From: Halopseudomonas pelagia CL-AP6
Lineage (GTDB): Bacteria > Pseudomonadota > Gammaproteobacteria > Pseudomonadales > Pseudomonadaceae
Assembly: GCF_000410875.1 (NCBI RefSeq)
Contig: NZ_AROI01000009.1
Location: 186,001 to 250,000 of the forward strand
Direction of reading: 5' to 3'
Length of the DNA stretch: 64,000 bases
Of the stretch, positions 51,155-61,975 are shown one piece after another. Every line of letters starts with the position of its first letter. The first letter of the stretch is position 1. The notes under the pieces were generated by a model that saw only the letters and a list, made by a program, of their open reading frames with translations, was not told the origin of the DNA and searched no databases. Made by a program: the position numbers and the translations under genes.

Positions 51155-52164
51155 GTGGTTTTTCTCTGGAGCAGTTCATGCTGCGGGCCTGGTATCAGTC
51201 AAGCCCGTGGCTGAGGTTACTCAGACCGCTTTCCGTGCTCTACGCGGCGGTCGCTAGCCGTCGTCGTCAGCGTTTTCTTAGCGACCCATCCCTGGTCTGG
51301 CGAGCCCCTGTTCCGGTCATTGTGGTGGGTAATATCACCCTCGGAGGAACCGGCAAAACCCCTATGTGCATTTGGCTTATATGCTATTTGCAGTCGTTGG
51401 GTTTGCGTCCTGGCGTGATCAGTCGCGGTTACGGCGCCAATAAGGTGGTGGGCTTTCCGCACTTGATCGCCCCGCTGATTGACCAGCCTGGGGAGGTAGG
51501 CGACGAGCCGTTACTGATCGCTCGCCGCTGCGCTGTACCTGTGGTCATTGATCCCGATCGACCAGCCGCAGCGCGGCATCTGTTGGCTAATGCGGATGTC
51601 GACGTGATCATCAGCGATGATGGTTTGCAGCACTATGCGCTGGGCCGAGATGTGGAAATTCTAATGCTCGACGCCGCCCGGGGCCTGGGTAATGCTCGCT
51701 GCCTGCCGGAAGGGCCGCTGCGCGAACCGGCTCGGCGGCTGGCGTCCGTGGACCTGGTCGTGAGCAACGGCTTGGCGGCTGACACGGCGGGCACTTTTGC
51801 CATGCAACTGGCGCCGACCGAGTTGGTTAATTTGCGCAGCGGTGAGCGTTTGGCGCCCCAGAGCTGGCGGGCGGGCAGGGAGGTCGAAGCCATTGCCGGG
51901 ATCGGCAACCCGCAGCGTTTTTTTAGTACCTTGGAAGGGTTATCCTTGCAACCACACGGGCATGCTTTCCCGGACCACGCACAGTATACGGTAGACAGTT
52001 TTGCCGCTTGTGACCCGGCCAAGCCACTGATCATGACCGAAAAGGACGCCATCAAATGTGCCGGCTTCGCGCGGGATAACTGGTGGTATCTGAGTATTGA
52101 TGCATCGCTGGGCGATGCGTTTGTTTCAGCTTTGCAGCAGCGGCTTGATGGACTGCCGGATTAA
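51151..52164 (+). CDS. lpxK: Tetraacyldisaccharide 4'-kinase
   Basis: Phosphorylates the 4' position of the lipid A precursor at the inner face of the inner membrane. The 337-residue protein has an N-terminal hydrophobic helix and an unusual P-loop (VGNITLGGTGKTPM), with ISDDGLQHYALGRDVEILMLDA as the conserved core. It starts with GTG inside the exbD end. It belongs to the lipid A/KDO cluster with kdsB. Confidence 0.97.
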   Translation: MSGFSLEQFMLRAWYQSSPWLRLLRPLSVLYAAVASRRRQRFLSDPSLVWRAPVPVIVVGNITLGGTGKTPMCIWLICYLQSLGLRPGVISRGYGANKVVGFPHLIAPLIDQPGEVGDEPLLIARRCAVPVVIDPDRPAAARHLLANADVDVIISDDGLQHYALGRDVEILMLDAARGLGNARCLPEGPLREPARRLASVDLVVSNGLAADTAGTFAMQLAPTELVNLRSGERLAPQSWRAGREVEAIAGIGNPQRFFSTLEGLSLQPHGHAFPDHAQYTVDSFAACDPAKPLIMTEKDAIKCAGFARDNWWYLSIDASLGDAFVSALQQRLDGLPD

Positions 52165-52208
52165 CGCTGCGGCGCTGAGCCCCCCCAATTGCTTTCAGGA
52201 GTTGTCTG

Positions 52209-52394
52209 ATGGATCCCAAATTGCTTGATATTCTCGCCTGCCCGTTGTGCAAGGGGCCTCTGGTGCTTAATGCTGACAAGACCGAGCTCTGGTGCCGTGC
52301 CGACGGATTGGCTTTTCCGGTGCGTGATGGCATACCGGTGATGTTGGAGAGTGAGGCAAGGGCGCTGGACGCTGATGAGCGGTTGGATCGCTGA
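52209..52394 (+). CDS. Trm112 family protein
   Basis: A 61-residue YcaR/Trm112-like protein (start [18 protein letters not shown]). It has the CPLC pair near the N-terminus and a third cysteine in [20 protein letters not shown]. Bacterial members are small metal-binding-like proteins of unclear role, always placed between lpxK and kdsB in this group. It is 2 bp from kdsB. Confidence 0.93.
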   Translation: MDPKLLDILACPLCKGPLVLNADKTELWCRADGLAFPVRDGIPVMLESEARALDADERLDR

Positions 52395-52396
52395 GC

Positions 52397-53155
52397 ATGT
52401 TTCACGTCATCATTCCCGCCCGGTTTGCTTCAACCCGCCTGCCGGGAAAGCCATTGCTGGATATCGTCGGCAAGCCGATGATCCAACACGTTTGGGAGCA
52501 GGCATGTAGAAGCAACGCGGCCAGTGTCACCGTAGCCACTGACGACCAACGCATTGCCGATGCCTGTGCCCGCTTTGGCGCCGCGGTGGTACTGACGCGC
52601 AGTGACCATCCCTCGGGCACCGATCGTTTGCAGGAAGTGGTAACCCAGCTGGGGTTGGCGGCCGATGCTTGCGTGGTCAACGTGCAGGGCGATGAGCCGT
52701 TGATTCCGCCAGCCCTGATCAATCAGGTGGCAGCCAATCTCTTGGCTTATCCCCAGGCGAGCATGGCTACCCTGGCTGAGCCGTTGGCGGATCTGCAAAG
52801 CCTGTTCAACCCCAATGTGGTCAAGCTGGTCACCGATCAGCAGGGGTTCGCGTTGTACTTCAGCCGCGCGCCGATGCCCTGGTGTCGGGATGCCTTCGGC
52901 GAAGAGCCAAAGACGCTGCCTGTGGATGTACCCTTCCGCCGGCACATAGGTCTCTACGCGTATAAAGTCAGTTTCTTGCATGATTATGTCACCTGGCCGC
53001 CGAGCCCTCTGGAGCAGGCGGAATCGCTTGAGCAGCTGCGAGCGCTGTGGTTTGGTTGCCGTATTCAGGTTTCAGACGCCTGTGAGGCACCTCCAGCGGG
53101 TGTGGATACCCAAGCGGATCTGGAGCGTGTGCGGGTACTGTTGGGGGCACCATGA
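52397..53155 (+). CDS. kdsB: 3-deoxy-manno-octulosonate cytidylyltransferase
   Basis: Activates KDO to CMP-KDO for the lipopolysaccharide inner core. The 252-residue protein shows [34 protein letters not shown] and [16 protein letters not shown]. It overlaps the next gene by 4 bp (ATGA). Confidence 0.98.
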   Translation: MFHVIIPARFASTRLPGKPLLDIVGKPMIQHVWEQACRSNAASVTVATDDQRIADACARFGAAVVLTRSDHPSGTDRLQEVVTQLGLAADACVVNVQGDEPLIPPALINQVAANLLAYPQASMATLAEPLADLQSLFNPNVVKLVTDQQGFALYFSRAPMPWCRDAFGEEPKTLPVDVPFRRHIGLYAYKVSFLHDYVTWPPSPLEQAESLEQLRALWFGCRIQVSDACEAPPAGVDTQADLERVRVLLGAP

Positions 53156-53625
53156 CGCGCATACTTTTTGTCTGCCTTGGCAACATCTGCCGCTCACCCA
53201 CGGCTGAAGGGGTCTTCGCCAGTCAGTTGCAGCGCAGTACCTTGATGCATGATGTGTGCATCGACTCGGCTGGAACCGGTGGGTTCCATACAGGTGAAGC
53301 GCCAGACCGCCGAGCTAGCGCTGCCGCGCTGCAGCGCGGTTATGACATTCGGGCCCTGCGTGCCCGGGCAGTGGTTGACGAGGATTTTGAACGCTTCGAT
53401 CTTATTCTCGCAATGGATCAGAGCAATCTGAACAATCTGCGCGCTCGCGCACCAGCGCAGGCGCGGGCACAACTACATTTAATGATGGACTTTGCGTCTG
53501 GTGACTGGCCCTGCGAAGTGCCTGATCCGTATTTTGGTGGTGATGATGGGTTTGAGCGCGTGCTCGATATGCTCGAGGCTGCTAGTTGCGGGTTACTCGA
53601 ACAGCTGGCAAAACCTTCATGCTGA
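53152..53625 (+). CDS. Low-molecular-weight protein-tyrosine phosphatase
   Basis: A 157-residue phosphatase with the C-x5-R loop [13 protein letters not shown] (Cys8, Arg14) and general acid Asp in [19 protein letters not shown]. In other bacteria such enzymes oppose tyrosine kinases in capsule control, but no kinase is near; its substrate here is unknown. It overlaps kdsB and murB. Confidence 0.93.
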   Translation: MTRILFVCLGNICRSPTAEGVFASQLQRSTLMHDVCIDSAGTGGFHTGEAPDRRASAAALQRGYDIRALRARAVVDEDFERFDLILAMDQSNLNNLRARAPAQARAQLHLMMDFASGDWPCEVPDPYFGGDDGFERVLDMLEAASCGLLEQLAKPSC

Positions 53626-54638
53626 AGCTGACCGAGAACGCAGATCTGCAGGCACTCAATACCCTGGGTATCCGTGAGCAGGCTCAGCATCTGGTTTGCG
53701 TCGAAAGTGAGGCGGAGCTGCGTGCGGCGCTGGCATTGGCCCAGGCGCAGAACTGGCCGATCACGTTACTCGGCGGCGGCAGCAATGTGTTGCTAGCCGG
53801 CCCGCTTCCAGGCCTGGTCATCGTCATGCGTAGTCGCGGCCGGCGCATTGTGCAGCGCAGCGCTGAAGGTGTGGTGATCGAAGGCGAGGCGGGTGAAAAC
53901 TGGCATGCACTGGTCAACTGGTCGTTGGATCAGGGGTTGTCCGGACTGGAAAATCTGTCATTGATCCCGGGTACACTGGGCGCCGCGCCGGTGCAGAATA
54001 TTGGTGCCTATGGCGTCGAGCTTAAAGACAGCTTCGACAGCCTGGAGGCGTTGGACCGGGAAACCGGTCAGGTGCAGCGTTTCACCCGGGTAGACTGCCG
54101 CTTTGCCTACCGCGATTCCCTCTTCAAGCAAGCAGCGGGGCGTTACGTTATCCTCCGCGTTCGTTTGCGTCTACGCGCTCAGCCGGTACTGAAAGTGGAT
54201 TATGCGCCCTTGGCGGCTGCATGGCAGGCCACCGGCCTGCAGCGTCCCGATGCGCGGGTGGTAAGCGCACTGGTCTGTCGCATACGCAGCAGTAAGCTGC
54301 CGGACCCCGCGCTTCTGGGCAATGCCGGGAGTTTTTTCAAGAACCCGCTGGTGTCTGCAGCCAGGTTAAACGAGCTGCTCGCTAAACATCCGCAACTGCC
54401 GCATTACCCGCAGCCTGATGGGCAATTCAAGGTGGCGGCCGGGTGGATGATAGAACAGGCTGGCTGGAAGGGTTATCGAGTCGGCAATGTGGGTGTTCAC
54501 AGTGAACAGGCTCTGGTTCTGGTCAACTTCGGCACTGCCCGCGGTTGGGAGGTGTCGGCGCTGGCGAATAACATCAAACAGGATATATTGATGCGCTTTG
54601 GCGTGGAGCTGGAGATGGAACCGCAACGGATCGGCTGA
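53619..54638 (+). CDS. murB: UDP-N-acetylenolpyruvoylglucosamine reductase
   Basis: FAD enzyme that reduces UDP-GlcNAc enolpyruvate to UDP-MurNAc. The 339-residue sequence shows the FAD site (ITLLGGGSNVLLAG), IPGTLGAAPVQNIGAYGVEL and the active-site GNAGSFFKNP. The ATG lies in ATGCTGA, overlapping the phosphatase stop by 7 bp; a longer frame starts at 53586. It ends the cluster at a terminator. Confidence 0.97.
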   Translation: MLKLTENADLQALNTLGIREQAQHLVCVESEAELRAALALAQAQNWPITLLGGGSNVLLAGPLPGLVIVMRSRGRRIVQRSAEGVVIEGEAGENWHALVNWSLDQGLSGLENLSLIPGTLGAAPVQNIGAYGVELKDSFDSLEALDRETGQVQRFTRVDCRFAYRDSLFKQAAGRYVILRVRLRLRAQPVLKVDYAPLAAAWQATGLQRPDARVVSALVCRIRSSKLPDPALLGNAGSFFKNPLVSAARLNELLAKHPQLPHYPQPDGQFKVAAGWMIEQAGWKGYRVGNVGVHSEQALVLVNFGTARGWEVSALANNIKQDILMRFGVELEMEPQRIG

Positions 54639-54675
54639 TGCTATCGTTAAGCTCCGCACACTAAATAGGTGGCAT

Positions 54676-54708
54676 AAAAAAAGGGATGCTTGCGCATCCC
54701 CTTTTTTT
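54676..54708. terminator. Bidirectional terminator between murB and rne
   Basis: A-tract plus GGGATGC, loop TTGC, then GCATCCC with one extra C and a seven-T tract. It serves both convergent genes. Confidence 0.92.
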
Positions 54709-54721
54709 GCTCTGAACCTGC

Positions 54722-57700
54722 TTATCGCGGGTTCTTGTCGGCATCCTCAGACGAATCAACTTTCACTTCGTCTTGAGCTTTCTCTGCCGCGTCCTCTTGC
54801 TCTGCTGCATCACTCTCGGGCTCGATTGCCAGCGCGGCTTGTTCTGGTGCTGAGGTTGCGCGGGGCGCTTCCTCTGGCTCCACCGCAGTGGCAGCAGCGT
54901 CAGTCTCGACAGCAGGCTGTGGTGTTTCTGCTGCGACATCTTCTTCGATAACGGCCTCTTCTACCTTTGCCTCTGGCTCTGGCGCGTTCTGAACGACAGG
55001 CGTTACTGGCTCGGCTTCTGCCTGTTCGGCAAGTCGTTTGGCTTCAAGTTGGCGGCGGCGAATTTCCCGCGGATCGTTATAGGCTCGACCGCTTTCCGTT
55101 ATGGCTGGGGTCGGTTCAGCTGGTACTTCGCTGACCGGCTCCACGGTCACTTCAGCAACCGTTTCTACAACAGTCTCCACAACAGTCTCTGGCTCCGGTG
55201 CAGGTGCTACCGGCGTTTCTACTGTGGTCAGTTCGGTAGTGGTTTCGTTAACAGACTGGGTAACGGGGGCGACGGTTTCGGTTGTTTCAACGGCTACGGG
55301 TGTGACGGTTTCCGGCGTAATTGCCTCTTCGGGTGTTTCAACGTGCTCGGCCTCGGCAGCCTGCTGCTCGCTGGGTTGTGAGTGGCTGAAGGCTTCCACC
55401 GCATGCTCAATCGATGCTTCGAGTTCGGCAGCAGCCTGGGTCAAGCCGGCTTCTACCTGCGCGTTGATCTCACCGTCGTCGGCTTCAGGCGCAACTGCGG
55501 CAGCCTGTTGCTGGCTTTCTAGATCGGGCAGTGCAGCGGTAGCCGCGACAGCGGCGATCGCAACCTGGTTTGGCTCGACATTAGCGTCGGCTTGCTCAGC
55601 TTGCTCGCTGTTTTGTTCGCCATCGGCATTCAGGGTTTCGTCCTGATTGACACGGCTGCGACGGTTGTTGCGGCGGCGCTGGCTATTGCGTGAACGCCGC
55701 TTGGGACGCTCGCCCTCGTTACCTTCTTCCGTGACATCCTGACTTACCTGCTCGAGATCAGTGACCTCCTCGGTGGCCAGCTTTTCTTCAGTGCGGCGCG
55801 GGCGGCGTTCGGTTGGTGCCTCGCTGCGCGCTGGGTTAGTGGCTTCCTGGTCCGCTTGGCGTACTTCGGTGCTTGCTTCTACAGGTCCGCGTCGACGGCG
55901 ACGGGTGGTCGGCGCTTCTGTAGTAGGAGCGCTGCTGCTATCAATGGCTGCAGCGGGTGGCAGATCGCGTTTCTCGGTCTGTGGCTCATTGCGTGGTGCC
56001 TGCGTTTTGCGCTCGGGGCGCTCGGCGCGTTCAGGCTTGTCGGCACGCTCATTACGCTCAAGCTTTTCCGCGCGCTCGGGACGGTCGCTGCGCTCATTGC
56101 GTGGGCGGCGATTGCGGCTATTGCGGCGCTCGTCGTTACGCTTGTTGTCGCGGTTGGCTGGACGGCTTTCGGCCTTGGCTTCCGGCTTGCTGGCTTCGGT
56201 GCTGACAGGCTGCTCGTCGCTGGCAAACAGGCTCACTAGTGATTTGATCAGACCCTTGAAAATGCCCGGTTGGGCTTCCTGAATAGCCTGGGCTGCTGCG
56301 GCCACTGGAGAGGGCGCAGGGCGCGAAGGGGCAATGGTTTTGACCGCTGCTTCCTGACGCACAATGGCTTTGGTCTGGCTGACCGGCGCAGGTTCTTCAG
56401 CGACGATCTCACTGCTCATGGTGTAGCTGGTTTCGCCGTTTAGCACCGACTCGTGATCATCACGCAGGCGTTGCACGTCGAAGTGCGGTGTTTCCATATG
56501 TTCGCTGGGCAGGATCAGCAGGCGGACCTTGGTACGCTCTTCAGTCTTGGCCAGCGCATCGCGCTTCTCGTTGAGCAAGAAGGTGGCGACGGCAATCGGC
56601 ACATGTGCACGGACTTCGGCGGTACGTTCCTTGAGGGCTTCCTCTTCAATTAGACGCAGCACGGACAGGGACAGGGATTCAACGTCGCGGATGGTGCCAC
56701 GGCCATTACAACGTGGGCAGACGATGCCGCTGGTTTCACCCAGGGACGGACGCAGACGCTGACGAGACATTTCCAGCAGTCCAAAGCGCGAGATGCGGCC
56801 CACTTGCACACGAGCACGGTCAGCCTCGAGGCTTTCTTTGACGCGTTCTTCTACGGCGCGTTGGTTCTTCGCCGGGGTCATGTCGATAAAGTCGATGACA
56901 ATCAGGCCACCGATATCACGCAAACGTAACTGGCGGGCGATTTCTTCAGCCGCTTCCAGGTTGGTTTGCAGCGCGGTTTCCTCGATATCAGCACCTTTAG
57001 TGGCGCGCGAGGAGTTGATGTCTACCGATACCAGTGCTTCAGTGTGATCGATGACGATGGAACCGCCGGAAGGTAGCTTCACTTCGCGTTCGAAAGCGGT
57101 TTCGATCTGGCTTTCGATCTGGAAACGGTTGAACAGCGGTACGGTGTCTTCGTACAGTTTGACCTTGCTCGCGTACTGCGGCATGACCTGGCTGATAAAG
57201 TTCAGCGCCTCTTCCTTGACCGTTTCGCTGTCGATCAGCACTTCGCCGATGTCCTGGCGCAGGTAGTCGCGGATTGCCCGAATGATAACGTTGCTTTCCT
57301 GATAGATCAGGAACGGGGAGGGGCGTTCGGTAGAGGCGCCTTTGATCGCGCCCCAGAGCTGAAGCAGGTAATCCAGATCCCATTGCAGTTCTTCGGCGCT
57401 GCGGCCCAGGCCAGCGGTACGGACAATCATGCCCATGTCGGCGGGTACGTTCAGGCTGTTGATGGCTTCACGCAGATCGTTGCGCTCATCGCCTTCGATA
57501 CGGCGCGAAATACCACCGGCGCGCGGGTTGTTAGGCATCAGTACCAGATAGCGGCCAGCCAGACTGATAAAGGTGGTCAGGGCGGCGCCTTTGTTGCCAC
57601 GCTCTTCCTTGTCTACCTGGACAATGACTTCCTGGCCTTCACGTAGTACTTCCTTGATATTGACGCGGCCTTCAGGCTGCTTGGAGAAGTATTCGCGGGA

Positions 57701-57919
57701 GATTTCCTTGAGAGGAAGAAAACCGTGACGATCAGAACCGAAGTCGACGAACGCGGCTTCGAGGCTGGGCTCGACCCGGGTGATCCGGCCTTTATAGATG
57801 TTGGCTTTCTTCTGCTCACGGGCTCCGGATTCAATATCCAGATCGTACAGGCGCTGGCCATCTACCAGGGCGACGCGCAACTCTTCGGGTTGAGTTGCGT
57901 TGATCAGCATTCTTTTCAT
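54722..57919 (-). CDS. rne: Ribonuclease E
   Basis: Endonuclease and scaffold of the RNA degradosome on the inner membrane. The 1065-residue protein has an S1 domain (about 37-120), catalytic acids Asp300 (VSVDINSSR) and Asp343 (VIDFIDM), the Zn-link pair Cys401/Cys404 (CPRCNGRGT), and an amphipathic membrane helix around 552-567 ([14 protein letters not shown]). The last 500 residues are low-complexity: arginine-rich RNA-binding patches ([18 protein letters not shown]), acidic Glu/Ala/Pro stretches, and an NDPREIRRR motif. The ATG at 57919 gives the conserved [10 protein letters not shown] start; the M three codons in is another option. Confidence 0.98.
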   Translation of the reverse strand: MKRMLINATQPEELRVALVDGQRLYDLDIESGAREQKKANIYKGRITRVEPSLEAAFVDFGSDRHGFLPLKEISREYFSKQPEGRVNIKEVLREGQEVIVQVDKEERGNKGAALTTFISLAGRYLVLMPNNPRAGGISRRIEGDERNDLREAINSLNVPADMGMIVRTAGLGRSAEELQWDLDYLLQLWGAIKGASTERPSPFLIYQESNVIIRAIRDYLRQDIGEVLIDSETVKEEALNFISQVMPQYASKVKLYEDTVPLFNRFQIESQIETAFEREVKLPSGGSIVIDHTEALVSVDINSSRATKGADIEETALQTNLEAAEEIARQLRLRDIGGLIVIDFIDMTPAKNQRAVEERVKESLEADRARVQVGRISRFGLLEMSRQRLRPSLGETSGIVCPRCNGRGTIRDVESLSLSVLRLIEEEALKERTAEVRAHVPIAVATFLLNEKRDALAKTEERTKVRLLILPSEHMETPHFDVQRLRDDHESVLNGETSYTMSSEIVAEEPAPVSQTKAIVRQEAAVKTIAPSRPAPSPVAAAAQAIQEAQPGIFKGLIKSLVSLFASDEQPVSTEASKPEAKAESRPANRDNKRNDERRNSRNRRPRNERSDRPERAEKLERNERADKPERAERPERKTQAPRNEPQTEKRDLPPAAAIDSSSAPTTEAPTTRRRRRGPVEASTEVRQADQEATNPARSEAPTERRPRRTEEKLATEEVTDLEQVSQDVTEEGNEGERPKRRSRNSQRRRNNRRSRVNQDETLNADGEQNSEQAEQADANVEPNQVAIAAVAATAALPDLESQQQAAAVAPEADDGEINAQVEAGLTQAAAELEASIEHAVEAFSHSQPSEQQAAEAEHVETPEEAITPETVTPVAVETTETVAPVTQSVNETTTELTTVETPVAPAPEPETVVETVVETVAEVTVEPVSEVPAEPTPAITESGRAYNDPREIRRRQLEAKRLAEQAEAEPVTPVVQNAPEPEAKVEEAVIEEDVAAETPQPAVETDAAATAVEPEEAPRATSAPEQAALAIEPESDAAEQEDAAEKAQDEVKVDSSEDADKNPR

Positions 57920-58594
57920 GAAGTACCGTTGTGTTTCCAGTGCTCCCGGATTACACAATGACGGCACCTGCGACTCTTATGTCAGGTGTCAGGCGTGTTT
58001 CTGCTTGGGCCAACCTTGCCCTGGTTCAGAGTGGTTATCACGGCCTGAGCAGTGACAACCGCGTCTGTCTACGGCGAGTACAGAGAAACTATTTCAGAAA
58101 ACCTTCAAAGACGGGCTGGCGTGATCTGGTCACAGCACGACCTGGTGAATAATCCTGGCCAGAGATGCCGGCATCGGATGGTGTCTTACCACCGGCAGAA
58201 GATCAGATCGCCTGCTGGCATGTTCAAAGGTTCCTTCGGGAGGAATCAGCCGGACTGGGAACGGGGACACATAAATGGCACGTATCTACGCTCGTCACAT
58301 GATCCTGAAGCTGTGCATCTCCACCTAACACAAACCCATCTTAATCGGGTGCCGCTCATCGTCATGCGGGGAGCGGGTTTATATTCTGGCTGCCACATGG
58401 CAACCAGCGTGTCGATCAATAAGGCCGCCTGGCAAGTTCTATAATAGCCTGGCGAGGCCTCTATATCGGTGTTTCTGGGGGCTGCGGCATCATTTTGTGC
58501 TAGCGGTTTCCCCGGCTGCTTGTTACGCAGCCCGTCCGAATATAACAGCATTTTTTAAGTGCTTCAATTGCAAGAAAAAATGTATCATGCGCGG
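57920..58594. other. Long rne-rluC divergent region; rne leader
   Basis: A 675-bp gene-free stretch between divergent genes. On the minus strand it is the leader of rne, where pseudomonads carry a structured autoregulatory element (the rne-II motif, from published RNA motif surveys). I see a stem GGTTCC/GGAATC (about 58229-58247) and other short inverted segments but cannot fold it by hand. A TATAAC at 58541-58546 might be an rluC -10. Frames across the region (for example 58052-58444) have no codon-bias or family support. Confidence 0.6.
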
Positions 58595-59554
58595 ATGAAT
58601 ACAAGTACCTCCGATATGCCCCCTAAAGTCCAGATTGATCTGATTACCGAAGACCAGGCCGGTCAACGTATCGACAACTATCTGCTGACCCGCCTCAAGG
58701 GTGCACCGCGCACCTTTGTCTACCGTATTCTGCGCAAGGGCGAGGTGCGGGTGAATAAGGGCCGGATTAAACCCGAATACCGGCTTCAGGCAGGCGATAA
58801 CGTACGCATTCCACCGGTCAGATTGCCCGAGCCGAACGAGCCAGTATTGGTCGGGCAGGGCATTTTGCAGGCGTTGGAAACTAATATTGTGTATGAGGAC
58901 AAAGGCCTGATTGTGGTCAACAAGCCAGCGGGTCTGGCTGTACATGGCGGCAGTGGGTTGAATTTTGGCGTGATCGAAGCCATGCGTCAGCTGCGTCCCG
59001 ATTGCCCGCAACTGGAACTGGTGCATCGCCTCGATCGGGATACCTCCGGTTGCCTGATGATCGCAAAAAAACGCAGCATGTTGCGGCATTTGCACGCGGC
59101 TTTGCGCGGCGATGGGGTGCGCAAGCGTTACCTGGCTCTGGTGCGCGGGCACTGGCCCGCCACCACCAAGCGCGTACATGCGCCTTTGCAGAAGAACAAC
59201 CTGCGCTCCGGGGAGCGGATGGTCGAGGTTAATCCAGAGGGTAAGGAATCTTTGACCGAGTTCAGCGTGGTCAAGCGCTTTGGCGATTTTGCCACCCTGG
59301 TCGAGGCGCGCCCGATTACCGGGCGCACCCATCAGATCAGGGTGCACGCCCGGCATGCAGGCCACCCGATTGCCGGTGACCCGAAATACGGTGATGACGA
59401 CTTTTCCCAGCAGATCCGCGAGATGGGTGGTAAGCGGTTGTTTTTGCATGCCGCCTCGCTGACAACTGAGCTGCCGGATGGTACGCGCCTGGAGGTGGCT
59501 GCAGAGCCAGGCAAAATGTGGGATGACGTGCTGAGAAAACTCGCTAATGTCTGA
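58595..59554 (+). CDS. rluC: 23S rRNA pseudouridine synthase RluC
   Basis: Makes pseudouridine at 23S rRNA positions (955, 2504 and 2580 in E. coli). The 319-residue protein has an S4 RNA-binding domain ([20 protein letters not shown]) and the RluA-type catalytic domain with Asp147 in HRLDRDTSG. The ATG at 58595 matches the family length; 58559 is upstream of that. It overlaps the next gene by 8 bp and is divergent from rne as in other pseudomonads. Confidence 0.95.
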   Translation: MNTSTSDMPPKVQIDLITEDQAGQRIDNYLLTRLKGAPRTFVYRILRKGEVRVNKGRIKPEYRLQAGDNVRIPPVRLPEPNEPVLVGQGILQALETNIVYEDKGLIVVNKPAGLAVHGGSGLNFGVIEAMRQLRPDCPQLELVHRLDRDTSGCLMIAKKRSMLRHLHAALRGDGVRKRYLALVRGHWPATTKRVHAPLQKNNLRSGERMVEVNPEGKESLTEFSVVKRFGDFATLVEARPITGRTHQIRVHARHAGHPIAGDPKYGDDDFSQQIREMGGKRLFLHAASLTTELPDGTRLEVAAEPGKMWDDVLRKLANV

Positions 59555-60254
59555 GATTCGAACAATTATTTTTGACTGGGATGGCACGCTGTCGGACTCC
59601 ATCTCACGCATTGTCGAATGCATGCGTGGCGCCGCCGAGCTGATTGACGTGCCGTTGCCGGCAGAGCAGCAGGTCCGCGATATCATCGGCCTTGGCTTGC
59701 CGGAGGCCGTAGCTGTTCTGTTTCCCGGTATTGATGATCCTGCGCTGACGCGCCGCCTTACCGAGGCGTACAGTCAGTTTTTTGTCGCGCAGGAACACAC
59801 GCCGTCGCCTTTGTTTGATGGCGTGTTGGAAGCTTTGGCGGATTTTCGGCAGGCCGGCTACCAGCTTGCCGTGGCGACCGGAAAAAGCCGGCGCGGGCTC
59901 GATCGGGTACTTAAGTCACATGATCTGACGAATTTCTTTGATGTCACTCGTTGCGCCGATGAGAGTCTGAGTAAGCCGCACCCACGGATGCTCGAAGAAA
60001 TTCTCAATCATCTGGAAACCCCTGCCAGCCGGGCTGTGATGCTCGGTGACAGTGAATATGATATCCGCATGGCGCATAACGCCCGGGTCCGTGCGGTGGC
60101 TGTCAGTTACGGTGCGCAGTCCCGCGAGCATCTGTTGCAAACCCGGCCGGAGCATTGTATTGATGCTTTCAGCGAGTTCCATCCTTGGGTTATGTCGTCA
60201 ACGAACTCCGCACCCGTCAGCAAAACTATCTGTGTCCCCGTCAGTAGAGGTTAG
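59547..60254 (+). CDS. HAD-superfamily hydrolase (phosphoglycolate-phosphatase-like)
   Basis: A 235-residue haloacid dehalogenase-type phosphatase. Motif I is [10 protein letters not shown] (Asp10 nucleophile, Asp12), motif II is [11 protein letters not shown], and motif [13 protein letters not shown] and [13 protein letters not shown]. The helical cap fits Gph-like subfamily I. It is conserved between rluC and sppA; substrate unknown. Confidence 0.92.
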   Translation: MSEIRTIIFDWDGTLSDSISRIVECMRGAAELIDVPLPAEQQVRDIIGLGLPEAVAVLFPGIDDPALTRRLTEAYSQFFVAQEHTPSPLFDGVLEALADFRQAGYQLAVATGKSRRGLDRVLKSHDLTNFFDVTRCADESLSKPHPRMLEEILNHLETPASRAVMLGDSEYDIRMAHNARVRAVAVSYGAQSREHLLQTRPEHCIDAFSEFHPWVMSSTNSAPVSKTICVPVSRG

Positions 60255-60257
60255 AGC

Positions 60258-61271
60258 ATGTCATCGGATAAGTGGACCGAGAGTCCGCAGCAGGATCGTG
60301 AGCAAACTCGGGAGGCGGCATTGAAAAGCCGTGAAGACCGTAAGGCCTGGGAGCTTCTGGAAAAGGGCTTGCTGGCGTCGGTGCAGGAGCAGCGTCGCTC
60401 GCGGCGTTGGGGTATTTTTTTCAAGACGCTGACATTTGTTTATCTGTTCGGCGCGATCATGCTGTTTTCTCCATTTTCCTCGTTGGATCGGGCCAGCTCG
60501 GCTAGCAAGCCGCACACCGCTGTCATCGAGCTGCGCGGGATTATTGCCGATCAGCAGGAGGCTAGTGCAGATAATCTGGTCACCAGCTTGCGTAGCGCAT
60601 TTGAGGACGACAAGACACGTGGCGTCATTTTGCGCATCAATAGTCCGGGCGGTAGCCCAGTACAGTCTGGCTACGTATATGATGAAATCAAACGCCTGCG
60701 TGCTTTGTATCCAGACAAGAAAGTTTATGCGGTGATCACTGATCTGGGTGCCTCTGGCGCTTACTATATCGCTGCCGCTGCAGACGAGATCTATGCTGAC
60801 AAGGCCAGTTTGGTGGGTTCAATTGGTGTGACGGCCGCCGGGTTCGGTTTTGTCGATACCCTGGAGAAGCTCGGTGTCGAGCGGCGCACCTATACGGCGG
60901 GTGAGCACAAGGCATTTCTGGATCCCTTCCAACCAGAAAAGCCGGAAGAGCGCGCGTTCTGGCAGGACGTTCTGCAAACCACTCATCAGCAGTTCATTGC
61001 GCAGGTAAAAGCCGGCCGAGGGGATCGTCTCAAGGAGCATCCGGATATGTTCAGTGGTCTGGTCTGGTCTGGGGAGCAGGCCGTGGAGTTGGGCCTGGTT
61101 GATGGGCTGGCCAGTACCTCGGCGGTGGCGCGGGATATTATTGGTGTGGAGGAGCTGGTTGACTTTACCCATCGCGAGTCGCCCTTCCAGCGCTTCTCGC
61201 GCCAGCTGGGTACGAGTATCGGCAATACCCTGGCAACGCACCTGGGTTTGAGTGCGCCAGTGCTACGCTGA
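60258..61271 (+). CDS. sppA: Signal peptide peptidase SppA, single-domain type
   Basis: Membrane-anchored serine protease that degrades cleaved signal peptides. The 337-residue protein has an N-terminal charged region, one helix (FKTLTFVYLFGAIMLF), and an S49 domain with nucleophile Ser166 (DLGASGAYYIAAAADEI) and general base Lys218 (TAGEHKAFLDP). The single-domain length fits the short, Bacillus-like type rather than the 600-residue E. coli form. It ends the rluC operon. Confidence 0.93.
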   Translation: MSSDKWTESPQQDREQTREAALKSREDRKAWELLEKGLLASVQEQRRSRRWGIFFKTLTFVYLFGAIMLFSPFSSLDRASSASKPHTAVIELRGIIADQQEASADNLVTSLRSAFEDDKTRGVILRINSPGGSPVQSGYVYDEIKRLRALYPDKKVYAVITDLGASGAYYIAAAADEIYADKASLVGSIGVTAAGFGFVDTLEKLGVERRTYTAGEHKAFLDPFQPEKPEERAFWQDVLQTTHQQFIAQVKAGRGDRLKEHPDMFSGLVWSGEQAVELGLVDGLASTSAVARDIIGVEELVDFTHRESPFQRFSRQLGTSIGNTLATHLGLSAPVLR

Positions 61272-61282
61272 GGTTGTGCTGC

Positions 61283-61861
61283 TCAGGGTAGATCGACCCC
61301 TTCCTTTATAAGCATGTCACACAGCCTGATCAATGGAAGTCCGATCAGGCTGTTGGGGTCATCGCCGTGTAGTGCATGAAAAAGCGTAATGCCTAGCCCC
61401 TCCATCTTGAAGCTTCCTGCGCAATCATAGGGCTGCTCCTTTAATAGGTAGCGCTCGATGCGCTCTGCGTTCAGCGTCCTGAATACCACTTCGAAGGGTT
61501 CGACTACGCACTGGCTTTCACCACTCTGGCTATTAAGTAGGCACAGTGAGGTGAGAAAAGTCAGCGTCCTGCCGCTGCATGCTCGTAGTTGCTCGCGCGC
61601 TGCCTGGTGAGTGCCCGGCTTGCTAACGGCGGCGCCATCCAACAGCAAGACCTGGTCAGAGCCGATTAGCAGGTGTTGTGGATACTGGTGAATCAGCGCC
61701 GACGCTTTGGCTTGGGCTAGGCGCAGGGTCAGTTGTCTTGCGCTTTCGCCGAGCTTCGGCGTTTCGTCAATCTCAGGTGCGGCCCAGTTGAAGGGCAGGT
61801 CCAATCGTTCGAGCAGGGCGCGTCGATAGGGCGAGCTGGAGGCGAGTACAATGGGCAGCAT
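61283..61861 (-). CDS. Maf-family nucleotide pyrophosphatase (YceF-like)
   Basis: A 192-residue Maf protein (MLPIVLASSSPYRRALLERL; Asp69 in GSDQVLLLDG; KMEGLGITLFHALHGDDPNS). Maf proteins hydrolyse modified nucleoside triphosphates; the paralogue next to rpmF in E. coli (YceF) acts on 7-methyl-GTP, and I extend that by position only. The ATG at 61861 gives the family start; a longer frame running to 62416 is antisense to yceD. It shares its promoter region with yceD. Confidence 0.92.
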   Translation of the reverse strand: MLPIVLASSSPYRRALLERLDLPFNWAAPEIDETPKLGESARQLTLRLAQAKASALIHQYPQHLLIGSDQVLLLDGAAVSKPGTHQAAREQLRACSGRTLTFLTSLCLLNSQSGESQCVVEPFEVVFRTLNAERIERYLLKEQPYDCAGSFKMEGLGITLFHALHGDDPNSLIGLPLIRLCDMLIKEGVDLP

Positions 61862-61937
61862 GCTATTGACCTGACTAGGGAGTGGAGGCTGCATTCTAAC
61901 CCCGGCACCCGGGGTTGTGATTAAACTGCAAATAGTT

Positions 61938-61966
61938 TTGACAGCGGGGCGCATGATGCCTAGAAT
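61938..61966 (+). promoter_or_regulatory. Sigma-70 promoter for yceD-rpmF-plsX
   Basis: TTGACA (61938-61943), 17-bp spacer, TAGAAT (61961-61966): a near-consensus promoter. Transcription should start about 61973, only three bases before the yceD ATG. Confidence 0.8.
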
Positions 61967-61975
61967 TGCGCGCTT

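Noticed and set aside
58052-58444. 130-codon open frame in the rne-rluC region
   Set aside because: No good start site, no domain, and it overlaps the rne leader on the other strand.
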